A stretch of DNA of 8,361 nucleotides from Spirochaetaceae bacterium (lineage in GTDB: Bacteria > Spirochaetota > Spirochaetia > Treponematales > Breznakiellaceae): assembly GCA_031273985.1 (NCBI GenBank), contig JAISQV010000244.1:1-8361 (forward strand), read 5' to 3'. A program made the position numbers and the translations under genes. This document shows, piece after piece, positions 1-7,301 of the stretch. Within the stretch, counting starts at the first letter, position 1. Every line of letters begins with the position of its first letter. The notes under the pieces were generated by a model. It ran no database searches and had not been told where the DNA came from. It saw nothing but the letters and a program-made list of their open reading frames with translations.

Positions 1-21
1 AAGCCTGCGGCTTGCAGCTTG

Positions 22-46
22 GGAGTTTGCGCTTTGTGCAAACTCC
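22..46. repeat. Perfect hairpin downstream of aspS
   Basis: Positions 22-30 (GGAGTTTGC) pair perfectly with 38-46 (GCAAACTCC). Two further pairs in the loop (31 with 37 as a wobble, 32 with 36) leave a 3-nt loop. A weaker stem, CTGC/GCAG, lies just before it at 5-17. It sits beyond the 3' end of aspS, but no T-run follows on either strand, so it is not a standard intrinsic terminator. It could be a dispersed intergenic repeat or an mRNA-stabilising 3' hairpin. Only the pairing is directly seen. Confidence 0.55.
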
Positions 47-66
47 GGGAGAAGGCCGGGGGCGGT

Positions 67-136
67 GCGGGGGCGGAGCCCCCGCTGAGGGGGGAGCCCG
101 GCACCGTGGGCCGGGCGTAGGGGGAGACTTCCCCCT
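67..136. repeat. Cluster of three GC-rich hairpins after aspS
   Basis: There are three consecutive inverted repeats. 67-74 (GCGGGGGC) pairs with 78-85 around loop GGA. 96-102 (GCCCGGC) pairs with 110-116. 119-124 (AGGGGG) pairs with 131-136. The last lies only 9 nt beyond the aspS stop and could slow or end transcription of the leftward operon, although there is no T-tract. A cluster of the same character lies upstream of gatC at 5386-5519, so this is probably a class of intergenic repeat in this genome rather than a dedicated terminator. Confidence 0.5.
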
Positions 137-145
137 CCCCCCCTC

Positions 146-1459
146 CTAGGGTTCCACCCGCCGGCGGTCGCGGGGGAAGAGGCTCGCCTCCTTCACGTTG
201 GCAAGGCCCAGTATCTTTTGGGTCAGGCGTTCCAGGCCGATGGCGAAGCCGCCGTGGGGCGGGCAGCCGTACTTGAGTATCTGGAGGTAGGCGGTCATGT
301 TTTCCGGCTTTATGCCGAATTTGGGCAGGGCCTCCGCGAAGGCCCGGTAGTCGTGGTGCCGGCGGCTGCCGGAGGTTATCTCCAGGCCCCGGAAGATTGC
401 GTCAAAGCTCATGGTAAGCGCCGCCGTGCCGCCGCCGGCGGTTTCCAGCGGGTAGGTGTAGAAGGGGCGGTGCCGCCGGGGGAATTCGTTGACAAAGACC
501 AGATCCGACCCCTGCTCCCGGAGGGACCATTCGCAGAGGAGGCGCTCCGCCTCGGGATTGATGTCGAATATGCGGGCCCCCCCGGCTTTCGCCGCCTCCC
601 GGTTCACGATGGCGAGGGATTCTTCGTAAGCCACCGTGGGCGCCCTGGCGGTTGACTCCGGGTCGGGCACGGAGGCGTCCCAGGCGGCCAGGTCCGGACC
701 GTTTTTGAGGGCCACCGCCTCGAAGATGTGGGCCAGGAGGCCCTTTTCCAGCTCTATGAGGTCCCGCTCCGATTCGATGAAGGCCATTTCCAGGTCCAGC
801 GACACGTATTCGTTCAGGTGCCGGGGGGTGTCGTGCTTCTCCGCCCGGTAGACCGGCGCTATCTCGAAGACCCGCTCCAGGCCCGACGCCACCAGGGCCT
901 CCTTGTAGAGCTGCGGCGACTGGGCCAGAAAGAGTTTCCTGTCGAAGTATTCCACCATGAAGAGGTTGGTCCCCCCCTCGGTGCTGCCGGCGGTGAGCTT
1001 GCTGGTCTTGATCTCGGTAAAATCCGCCGCCCGGAGGTACGCGGCAAAGGCTTCGATTATGGTGGCCTGGACCTTGAAGATGGAGCGTATTCTGGGGCTG
1101 CGCAGGGAGAGCACCCGGTTGTCCAGGATCGCCTCGATGCCGACTCTGGAGACATCGCCGTTCACCTGGTAGGGGAGGTCCCCCGCGGCCTCGCTCAGCA
1201 CGGTGAGGGAATCGACCCGGAGCTCCGCCCCGCCGGGGGCCTTTTCGTTCAGCGCCGGGCTTCCCCGGACGGCGATCACCGATTCCAGGGTGAGGCCGGG
1301 CTTTTCCCCCAGCACCAGCTGGGCCAGGCCGGAGCGGTCCCGGAGGATCAGGAAGGCCACGCCCCCCAGCTCCCGGATGCGGTGCACCCAGCCGAGCATC
1401 TCCACCTCCCCCGCTCCGTCCCGCGCCGAGGCGGCTATGTCCTTTGCCAATACGCGCAT
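146..1459 (-). CDS. aspS: Archaeal-type aspartyl-tRNA synthetase, probably non-discriminating (Asp/Asn)
   Basis: This class IIb synthetase attaches aspartate to tRNA(Asp) and, if non-discriminating, also to tRNA(Asn). It has 437 aa, the compact archaeal/eukaryotic-type length; bacterial AspRS is near 590 aa with a GAD insertion that is absent here. The N-terminal OB-fold anticodon domain covers about residues 15-95. The catalytic core shows the flipping-loop GSTEGG at 158-163, LAQSPQLYKE at 178-187, motif 2 with YRAE at 204-207, and motif 3 GGFAIGLERL at 403-412. The tail ends FPRDRRR. Residue 26 is His (after GWV) and residue 75 aligns as Pro. As I recall, the discriminating Thermococcus enzyme has Trp26 and Lys85 there, and His/Pro mark relaxed tRNA specificity. 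The ATG at 1459 has GGAGG four nt upstream. It is the last gene after gatC-gatA-gatB, fitting Asp-tRNA(Asn) supply to GatCAB. The main doubt is how much it discriminates, not the family. Confidence 0.95.
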   Translation of the reverse strand: MRVLAKDIAASARDGAGEVEMLGWVHRIRELGGVAFLILRDRSGLAQLVLGEKPGLTLESVIAVRGSPALNEKAPGGAELRVDSLTVLSEAAGDLPYQVNGDVSRVGIEAILDNRVLSLRSPRIRSIFKVQATIIEAFAAYLRAADFTEIKTSKLTAGSTEGGTNLFMVEYFDRKLFLAQSPQLYKEALVASGLERVFEIAPVYRAEKHDTPRHLNEYVSLDLEMAFIESERDLIELEKGLLAHIFEAVALKNGPDLAAWDASVPDPESTARAPTVAYEESLAIVNREAAKAGGARIFDINPEAERLLCEWSLREQGSDLVFVNEFPRRHRPFYTYPLETAGGGTAALTMSFDAIFRGLEITSGSRRHHDYRAFAEALPKFGIKPENMTAYLQILKYGCPPHGGFAIGLERLTQKILGLANVKEASLFPRDRRRVEP

Positions 1460-1516
1460 GATCCCTCCAGGATACCCGGCCCCCTAAACCTGGGCCGCAC
1501 ATATGAATAAAGATTT

Positions 1517-1727
1517 GTAATCACGAAGATTTATAACCACGAAGGACACAAAGGACACGAAGAAAGATAACTATGCATGAAGCTGACAGGTATTTCTCCG
1601 GTTTTTTTAATTTCACTATAAAACTTTTGAAAGACGGGGTACGGAGGATTGCCCTCTAACCCCTCTTCCTTTGAGCGCTTCGTGCCCTTCGTGGTTAAAT
1701 TCTTTCTACAACGATATGTAACCACGA
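1517..1727. repeat. AT-rich inverted-repeat (MITE-like) element between gatB and aspS
   Basis: The 301-nt gap 1460-1760 is visibly AT-richer than the flanking genes and has no credible gene. It contains TAACCACGAAGGACA at 1534-1548 and its near-perfect inverse at 1683-1697 (14 of 15 match). Extra partial copies, GTAATCACGAAG at 1517-1528 and GTAACCACGA at 1718-1727, run in the same direction as the left arm. The left arm also repeats internally as GGACAC at 1544-1549 and 1553-1558. This resembles dispersed ACCACGAAGG-type intergenic palindromes seen in many environmental bacterial genomes. That comparison is from memory. A 64-codon open frame through it on the minus strand is a by-product of the repeat. 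No strong promoter for aspS could be picked out here. Confidence 0.6.
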
Positions 1728-1760
1728 TTTGATGTATGGGTCAAGTTTAGCCGGGGGCGC

Positions 1761-3275
1761 TCATTCCGCCCGGGCTATGAGTTCCTCGATTTTTTCCGCC
1801 GCCATGCGCGGATCGGCCCTCCCGCCGGTCGCGGCCAGCACCTTGCCCGTGAGGTAGGCGGTCAGGGTGCGGCGGCGCTTCTCCGCGCCGGGCCCCCGGG
1901 CAATGGACTCCCGGACCTGCACGAACACGGGCTGCTCCGCCGCGTAGACCGCCGCCGCCGCAGCGCCTATGCTTGCCGAGTCATCGATAGGCTGCCAGCC
2001 CCGCTCCGCGACGATCGCTTCGGGCTCCCGGTCTTCGGCGATCACCGCCTCAAGGCACTGTTTCGCGTTCTTGCCGGTGAGCCTCCCCCCCAGGGTCAGC
2101 GCGGTTATAGCCGCAAGCCTGCCGGGGCTCAGGGGGAAAGGCCGCCCGGATTCAGCGCCCAGGGAAGCGTAGCCCCCCCGGGCCATGAGCCGCCGTATGT
2201 CCGAAAGGAGGAGCCTGGCGATACTCCGGGCCGCATCTTCCCGCGAAAGGCCCCGGCGCAGGGCCTCGGCCAGGGCTTCCTCAAAATAATCGGCCTCGGC
2301 CTTTTCCTCGCAGATAAGCTCCGCCTGCTCCTCGCCGAGGCCGTACTCCCGCCGGAACCGGGCGGACCGGGCCTGGGGAAGCTCCACGAGGCCCTCCTCC
2401 ACCCTCTTGAGAAAGTCCGCGTCCGGGCTGAAAACCGGAAGGTCCGGCTCCGGAAAGTAGCGGTAATCCTGGGCGTTTTCCTTCTGCCGCATGGCCTCGG
2501 TCTGATCCCGGTTCTCGTTCCAGAGCCGGGTCTCCTGAACCACCGCCTTCCCGGCGTCGAGCAGTTCGCCCTGGCGGGCAATCTCGTAGTTGAGGCCCAG
2601 CCGGACAAAGCGGGAGGAGTTGAGGTTCTTTATCTCCACCTTCCGCCCCAGCCCCGCTCCGGGCAGATTTATCGAGACATTGGCGTCCGCCCGGAGGGAG
2701 CCCTCCTCCATGTTGCCGTCGCAGACCCCCAGGTAACGGACTATGCGGCGGAGCCGCCGTATAAAAAGCTCCGCCTCCTCCCCGGTTTCCATGTCCGGTT
2801 CGGTAACGATTTCGAGGAGGGAGACCCCCGCCCGGTTGTAGTCCAGAAGCGACACGGTCCCGGTGTGCACCATCTTCCCCGCGTCCTCCTCCAGGTGGCA
2901 CTCCTTGATCCGCACCCGCTTGCTGATAACCCGGTCCCCGTTTTTTCCCTCCAGGTCCAGGTAGCCCTCCTGGCCGAGGGGGGAGGCAAACTGGGATATC
3001 TGGTAGTTCTTTGTCATGTCCGGGTAGAAGTACTGTTTCCGCTCGAACCAGGTCCGCTCCGGGATGCGGCAGTTCAGGGCCCGGGCCACGGTGCAGCCCA
3101 TTCTGAGGGCCTCTATGTTGAGGGAGGGAAGCACCCCCGGATAGCCCAGGCAGACCGGGCAGACATGGGTGTTGGGCTCATCCCCGAAGGACGAGGGGCA
3201 GCCGCAAAAAACCTTCGTCCTGGTCAGCAGGTGAATGTGCACCTCCAGGCCTATGAAAGATTGATAGTTCCCCAT
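1761..3275 (-). CDS. gatB: Asp-tRNA(Asn)/Glu-tRNA(Gln) amidotransferase subunit B
   Basis: GatB binds the mischarged tRNA, phosphorylates the side-chain carboxylate of Asp or Glu with ATP, and receives ammonia through a tunnel from GatA. The start is the ATG at 3275, giving 504 aa. The open frame runs 151 codons further upstream, but that stretch only overlaps gatA and is not GatB-like. The N-terminal signature FIGLEVHIHL is at residues 7-16. Cysteines 24, 26, 39 and 42 (CxC then CxxC) form the zinc-site pattern of zinc-type GatB. YPGVLPSLN is at 45-53, followed by the catalytic cradle. The C-terminal ~150 residues are the helical YqeY-like tail that contacts tRNA. The sequence GGGAG at 3286-3282 lies six nt before the start and overlaps the gatA stop codon, which suggests translational coupling for equimolar subunits. 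The protein is slightly longer than the usual ~475-480 aa. It ends in TGA. Confidence 0.97.
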   Translation of the reverse strand: MGNYQSFIGLEVHIHLLTRTKVFCGCPSSFGDEPNTHVCPVCLGYPGVLPSLNIEALRMGCTVARALNCRIPERTWFERKQYFYPDMTKNYQISQFASPLGQEGYLDLEGKNGDRVISKRVRIKECHLEEDAGKMVHTGTVSLLDYNRAGVSLLEIVTEPDMETGEEAELFIRRLRRIVRYLGVCDGNMEEGSLRADANVSINLPGAGLGRKVEIKNLNSSRFVRLGLNYEIARQGELLDAGKAVVQETRLWNENRDQTEAMRQKENAQDYRYFPEPDLPVFSPDADFLKRVEEGLVELPQARSARFRREYGLGEEQAELICEEKAEADYFEEALAEALRRGLSREDAARSIARLLLSDIRRLMARGGYASLGAESGRPFPLSPGRLAAITALTLGGRLTGKNAKQCLEAVIAEDREPEAIVAERGWQPIDDSASIGAAAAAVYAAEQPVFVQVRESIARGPGAEKRRRTLTAYLTGKVLAATGGRADPRMAAEKIEELIARAE

Positions 3276-3285
3276 GATATTCTCC

Positions 3286-4887
3286 CTAATTCCGTAAATC
3301 GTTCCAGAAAGAGCGGTAACCCGCCGGGTGGGGGAAGGGGTACCGTTCCTCGTAATCCTCCACGATGTCCAGCAGCACGCCCTCGGAAAAGGCCCGGCCC
3401 AGAAGCTGCACCCCCACGGGAAGCCCCCCCTCCACACCCACGGGGAAGGCCAGGGCGGGAAGCCCGGCAAGGTTGGCGCAGCAGGTGTAGAGGTCCGCCG
3501 CCTTTTGCGCGAAGGGGGAAAGCCCCTCCCCGCCTCGCCCGAAGGCCCGCCGGGGGAACACCGGCAGGAGCAGGGCGTCGCAGAAACGCCCCCCCGGCAG
3601 GGCCCCCGTCCCGTCAGGACCTGTCCCGCCGGGCGCGCCGAGAAAAAGCTCGAAGTTGCGCCGTATCCCCTGCCGTATCCGCTGGGCGCGGAGGTAGTAG
3701 CGGTCCTGAAACCCGGAACGGAGCACAAAGGTCCCCAGGAGTATACGGAGCTTCACCTCCGCCCCGAAGCCCGACTCCCGGGCCCGGTCTATCAGATCGT
3801 CGGGATTCTCCGCCCAGTCCGGGCGCTTTCCGTAGCGGATACCGTCAAAGCGGGCAAGATTCGCGCTGGCTTCGGCGGCGGCAATGGTGTAGTAGGCGGG
3901 GACCCCGTACCTGAGACTCGGTATCTCCACCTCCACCAGGGTATGCCCCAGCTCGCGGAGCCGGCGCTTGGCCTCCTCAAAGGCCCGGGCCACCTCCTCC
4001 TCCAGCGCGGCGCTTTGCAGGGCAAAACGCAGGGCCGCCGCCTCGTCGCCGCTCTTGAGGGATTCCTCCCGCACCGGGCCTCCGGCGGAACTTCCGTCGG
4101 CAGCCACAGCCCTGGCAATGGCCTCGGCGGAAAGCACCCCGATCAACTTGGGCCCCCCGCGTCCGGGGCCGTAGAGCGGCGGGGACGAGGGAGGGGGGTC
4201 CCGGCTCGTCTGATCCAGCGGGTCCGCCCCGGCCATAGCCGCAAAAACCGCCCGGCAGCGGGCCGTGCTGTCCGCCAGTACCCCAATCCCTTCAAGACTC
4301 GACGCATAGGCCACGAGGCCGTAGCGGGACACGGCACCATAGGTGGGCTTGAGCCCGAGGACGCCGCAAAACGAGGCGGGGCAGCGCACGGAGCCGCCGG
4401 TATCGGAGCCCAGGGCGTAGGGCGCAAGCCCGGCGGCCACCGCCGCGGCGGAACCCCCGGAGGAGCCCCCCGGCACCCGGCTCAGGTCCCAGGGATTATT
4501 CGTCCGCTTCAGGGCGGAAAGATCCGTGGAGGAGCCCATGCCGAATTCATCAAGATTCGTCTTGCCCATCACCTTCCCCCCGGCGGCGAGCAGCTTCCGC
4601 ACCGCCGTGGCCGTATAGGGGGAGCGGAAATCCTCCAGCAGGCGGGAGGCGCAGGTCAGGCCCAGGCCCTGGACGGCAATGTTGTCCTTCACGGCAAAGG
4701 GAAAGCCCTCAAGAAGGGCCCGCGCCTCTTCAGGAAGCGGGCTTCCGGGGAGCGGGCCGCCCTCCGGGAACAGCGGGCCTTCCCCGTCATCCTCCACCGG
4801 CTGGGACTTAAATTCCAGAAACGCGCCGATCTTTTCCTCCCACTCCCCGGCGTAGGCAAGAAAACCATCGGGCCATGAAAACGCCAT
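3286..4887 (-). CDS. gatA: Asp-tRNA(Asn)/Glu-tRNA(Gln) amidotransferase subunit A (amidase)
   Basis: GatA hydrolyses glutamine (or asparagine) and sends the ammonia to GatB. It belongs to the amidase-signature family with a Ser-cisSer-Lys triad. With the ATG start at 4887 (533 aa) the triad is Lys67 in FAVKDN, Ser142 in PGGSSGGS, and the nucleophile Ser166 in GSDTGGS. The 75- and 24-residue spacings match those I recall for the S. aureus enzyme (79, 154, 178). A GTG six nt upstream at 4893 is open, but the sequence AGAGGAG overlaps it and sits five nt before the ATG, so the ATG is preferred. The protein is about 50 aa longer than the usual ~485. Extra Gly/Pro/Ala-rich segments lie at roughly 228-285 and 418-455, outside the triad. 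The gene is followed by gatB after 10 nt and preceded by gatC with a 96-nt gap. It ends in TAG. Confidence 0.97.
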   Translation of the reverse strand: MAFSWPDGFLAYAGEWEEKIGAFLEFKSQPVEDDGEGPLFPEGGPLPGSPLPEEARALLEGFPFAVKDNIAVQGLGLTCASRLLEDFRSPYTATAVRKLLAAGGKVMGKTNLDEFGMGSSTDLSALKRTNNPWDLSRVPGGSSGGSAAAVAAGLAPYALGSDTGGSVRCPASFCGVLGLKPTYGAVSRYGLVAYASSLEGIGVLADSTARCRAVFAAMAGADPLDQTSRDPPPSSPPLYGPGRGGPKLIGVLSAEAIARAVAADGSSAGGPVREESLKSGDEAAALRFALQSAALEEEVARAFEEAKRRLRELGHTLVEVEIPSLRYGVPAYYTIAAAEASANLARFDGIRYGKRPDWAENPDDLIDRARESGFGAEVKLRILLGTFVLRSGFQDRYYLRAQRIRQGIRRNFELFLGAPGGTGPDGTGALPGGRFCDALLLPVFPRRAFGRGGEGLSPFAQKAADLYTCCANLAGLPALAFPVGVEGGLPVGVQLLGRAFSEGVLLDIVEDYEERYPFPHPAGYRSFWNDLRN

Positions 4888-4983
4888 ATCCACTCCTCTT
4901 TACCGGACCGGCGGGCCGGGCCTCATATCAGCCCCTGCCCCGCGGGCGCTCAGGGAAACAAACGGAATGTCAACTTACGCGCC

Positions 4984-5283
4984 CTACAGAACGTTGGGAA
5001 CCACGATAAACCGCCCGTCCCGCTCGCCCGCATTGCCGAGCAGGTCATCCCGGCGGGCGCTGCCGGCGGCAGGGGGAGGATTGTCGGCCCTGAAGAAACC
5101 CGATTCCGCCGCGGAACCGCCGTCCTCCCCGGCCCGGACAGAAAAAGCCGCCTCGTCCGCCGTTTGCATGGCGGCAAAAAAGCCAAGCATCTGCTCAAAA
5201 GCCGGAAACGCGGCCTCCAGCTCGGCCTCATCCAGATTGAGGTGAGCCAGCGCGGCAGTCTCCTTCAAGTCCTCAATATCCAT
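4984..5283 (-). CDS. gatC: Asp-tRNA(Asn)/Glu-tRNA(Gln) amidotransferase subunit C
   Basis: GatC is the small belt-like subunit that wraps around the GatA-GatB interface and stabilises the complex. It has 99 aa, typical of the family. The N-terminal helix TAALAHLNLDEAEL at 9-22 is the family hallmark, followed by FEQMLGFFAAM at 29-39. The C-terminal stretch shows the usual RxD (65-67) and LLGNAGERDGRFIVVPNVL (81-99), which ends in the expected FxVPxVL pattern. The ATG at 5283 is chosen because homology begins at MDIEDLKE. The frame stays open to 5814, but the upstream translation is low-complexity intergenic sequence. There is no clear Shine-Dalgarno sequence before this ATG, and a 6-bp hairpin abuts it. 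It is the first gene of the gatC-gatA-gatB-aspS run. Its promoter could not be located with confidence. Confidence 0.93.
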   Translation of the reverse strand: MDIEDLKETAALAHLNLDEAELEAAFPAFEQMLGFFAAMQTADEAAFSVRAGEDGGSAAESGFFRADNPPPAAGSARRDDLLGNAGERDGRFIVVPNVL

Positions 5284-5302
5284 GCGCAATGATGTCTTGC
5301 GC
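5284..5302 (-). promoter_or_regulatory. Small hairpin abutting the gatC start codon
   Basis: On the plus strand GCGCAA at 5284-5289 pairs perfectly with TTGCGC at 5297-5302 across a 7-nt loop. In the gatC transcript the stem ends directly at the AUG and covers the region where a ribosome-binding site would be. No AGGAGG-like motif is seen there. A role in limiting gatC initiation is an inference; the stem could also be chance in GC-rich DNA. Confidence 0.35.
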
Positions 5303-5385
5303 GGGGGCGCTCTGTCAAGCTTCCCCCGCGTGAGCGGGTTCTTCATTGCAGCACAGGGAGGAGGGGGGAGGGGAAGAATCAAGAG

Positions 5386-5519
5386 GGGGGCCGAGCCCCC
5401 TGCGCTCCAGCCTCCTCCCCGCTTCGCGGGTCCGGGGTCTTCCGCTACCCCCAATGCGGGGGGACACCCCCCGCAACGCCCCGTGCTTTCTCCCTGTTGG
5501 GGGGCTCGATGCCCCCCGA
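5386..5519. repeat. Cluster of GC-rich hairpins upstream of gatC
   Basis: Four inverted repeats follow one another. 5386-5391 (GGGGGC) pairs with 5395-5400. 5418-5422 (CCCGC) pairs with 5426-5430. 5455-5463 (TGCGGGGGG) pairs with 5467-5475, nine perfect pairs with loop ACA. 5499-5505 (GGGGGGC) pairs with 5511-5517, extended by two pairs to 5497-5519. The stretch 5303-5562 has no other recognisable content and no credible gene. If the gatC transcript begins to the right of this block, the stems would form in its leader. They resemble the hairpins at 67-136. Confidence 0.5.
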
Positions 5520-5562
5520 TACGCACTCTTTTCTCTTCCGTCTCACGTGAAGCGCCGCGTCT

Positions 5563-5591
5563 TTGAATAATTTTTTGAAGTGTGGTATAAT
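5563..5591 (+). promoter_or_regulatory. Sigma-70-type promoter reading toward the lipoprotein gene
   Basis: The -35 box TTGAAT is at 5563-5568. A 17-nt spacer follows, then a perfect -10 box TATAAT at 5586-5591. The -10 is preceded by TGG, so it has an extended -10 motif. Transcription would start near 5598, giving a leader of about 228 nt before the TTG start at 5826. That leader contains the CT microsatellite. The surrounding AT-rich patch stands out from the GC-rich DNA on both sides. Confidence 0.65.
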
Positions 5592-5619
5592 AGTGTGAAA
5601 GTGTGGTACGATACCGTGA
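5578..5619 (+). repeat. 21-bp tandem duplication over the -10 region
   Basis: The unit 5578-5598 and the unit 5599-5619 are head to tail and agree at 17 of 21 positions, including the first ten (AAGTGTGGTA) and the last four (GTGA). The first copy contains the TATAAT box; the second has TACGAT at the same place, also preceded by TGG. The second copy also holds the small palindrome GGTA-CGA-TACC at 5605-5615. A 21-bp period equals two helical turns, so the pair could be a regulator-binding site on one DNA face, or a duplicated promoter. Confidence 0.5.
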
Positions 5620-5680
5620 AACATTCTTTACATCCTCGTGAAATGGCCCCCTGTTTGCCGGGCGGGTTGGCATGGTTTTT

Positions 5681-5726
<46 letters not shown>

Positions 5727-5812
5727 TACTCACCGTCATCTCATTTTTTCTTTTCGTCATTTTTCTATCCATAATGCGGGTGTTATAGCGGGCCTTTTTG
5801 TTTTTGCACGGC

Positions 5813-5820
5813 AAGGGGGG
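5813..5820 (+). promoter_or_regulatory. Ribosome-binding site deciding the TTG start of the lipoprotein
   Basis: AAGGGGGG at 5813-5820 lies five nt before TTG at 5826. That TTG opens a textbook lipoprotein signal peptide (MKKLLKKF). An ATG at 5821 is closer but is followed by only one codon before TGA at 5827-5829. The TTG and that TGA overlap as TTGA, the arrangement seen in translational coupling. Confidence 0.6.
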
Positions 5821-6554
5821 ATGGTTTGAAGAAGTTATTGAAGAAGTTTATTGCTACGGCATTTTTATCCGTAATGGTTATATTCCTGCCGGTTTCCTGT
5901 GACGGGGTTACGGGCAATCCCGGGAAGGACGAGGGGAATTTGCTTATCCGTTTCCCCGGCGCAGAGGCGGGGGACGATTCCGCTGTCCGGGCCGCGGTTC
6001 CGGGGGCCGGGACTTTGGCCCAACTGGAATACCGCATCACCCTGACCAACGGCTCGCAGAGTGAAAGCGCTGTGGTAGCACCGGGGCGGGGCAGCGCGGT
6101 TTTACGTGTAGCGCCGGGGGTCTGGGACATATAGGCGGAGGCCTATCTGCCGGGGCCTGTCCATGTGGGAACGGGTTCCGCCCAGGTAACAGTCGCCGCG
6201 GGGCAGAGCGCAAGCGTCACGATCAGAATGATTTTTGACAATACCACCCCGGCACGCGTTGAGGTATCCTATATCGGTACTATCTATACCGCCGCGTATA
6301 CCGGGAACGGGGTCTATTCCGCGGTTTTAGCCGCCTATGACCCCGGCGAAAACGTCCAAATAACGGTAACCAGGGCCGTGCCCGATCAGGATATAAGCGC
6401 CGTTACCCATAACAATCTGCCTACCTCGTCCTATGTCGGCGCCCACGGGCAGAACAGCCTGGACCACGGAAGCAACAGCCCGGTTTTTACCGTCAGCGCC
6501 GGGAACGGCTATGAAACCGCCTATACCGTAAAACTTGCGTTTGACCCCTCGCTC

Positions 6555-7301
6555 TACACGGTAAGCGGGACCGTCACCGTACCTGCCGGTCCAGCAAGCG
6601 GGGCATCGGTACGGCTTAGAGCCGGGGCTGCGCTTATCGGCTCCGGCAGCACCGCCGCGGACGGAAGCTATACCATCAGCGGCGTACCGGACGGGACCTA
6701 CACTGTCGAGGCGTCGCTGAGCGGCTATGTCACCGGCACGGTTTCTGTCACGGTGTCCGGCGGCGATGCCGGCGGCAGAAATCTGACGCTGGTACCAAGA
6801 ACCTACACGGTAAGCGGGACGGTTACTACCGATGTACCCGCCGGACCGGCAAGCGGGGCGTCGGTACGGCTTAGAGCCGGGGCTGCGCCTCTCGGGGCTC
6901 CGGTTACCGCCGCCGCGGACGGAACCTATACCCTCACCGGCATACCGGACGGGGCCTACACCGTCGAGGCGTCGCTCAGCGGCTACGCCACCGCCACGGT
7001 TTCTGTCACGGTGTCCGGCGGCGATGTACCGGACGGGGACCTGGCCCTGGTACAAACCACGGTAAGCGGGACGATCTCCAAAAGTGACGGCGGCGCCGCA
7101 AGCGGGGCGTCGGTACAGCTCAAAGCCGGGGCTGCGCCTCTCGGGGCCCCGGTTACCGCTGCCGCGGACGGAACCTATACCGTCAGCGGCGTGCCGGACG
7201 GGGCCTACACCGTCGAGGTATCGCTCAGCGGTTACGCCACCGGCACGGTTCCCTCATTCACGGTGTCCGGCGCCAATGCCGGCGGCAAGAACCTGACCCT
7301 G
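6555..7301 (+). repeat. Three tandem ~83-residue carboxypeptidase-regulatory-like repeats
   Basis: The units are 6555-6803 (83 codons), 6804-7055 (84 codons) and 7056-7301 (82 codons). Each begins (Y/T)TVSGT, continues ASGASV(R/Q)L(R/K)AGAA, then AADG(T/S)YT, PDG(A/T)YTVE(A/V)SLSGY, and closes near LTL or LAL. The PDGxYTVExSxxGY core is the hallmark of the carboxypeptidase regulatory-like beta-sandwich. DNA identity between units is high over long stretches, especially units 2 and 3, which points to recent duplication. They would form a stalk holding the C-terminal domain away from the membrane. Confidence 0.85.

Noticed and set aside
1531..1725. A 64-codon minus-strand frame between gatB and aspS
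   Set aside because: Both its ends are the arms of the inverted repeat, it has no ribosome-binding site, and it resembles spurious repeat-derived proteins.
3276..3728. A 151-codon N-terminal extension of GatB
   Set aside because: It overlaps gatA in another frame and is not GatB-like. The ATG at 3275 has a good ribosome-binding site and begins the conserved GLEVHIHL region.
3328..4878. A 516-codon plus-strand open frame opposite gatA, and similar long frames opposite aspS and gatB
   Set aside because: They mirror conserved genes in GC-rich DNA, their translations are Gly/Pro/Arg-rich with no recognisable family, and gatA, gatB and aspS show clear catalytic motifs on the other strand.
6132..6134. 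Amber codon as a reassigned sense codon (for example pyrrolysine)
   Set aside because: TAG is the normal stop for five of the six genes whose ends are visible, so reassignment would extend most of them.
6327..7055. A 242-codon minus-strand frame opposite the repeat region
   Set aside because: It is antisense to the three repeats and its periodicity simply mirrors them.
6555..7301. The 250-bp periodic repeats as a CRISPR array or transposon
   Set aside because: The period is a whole number of codons, the frame stays open, and the units translate to a known beta-sandwich repeat.
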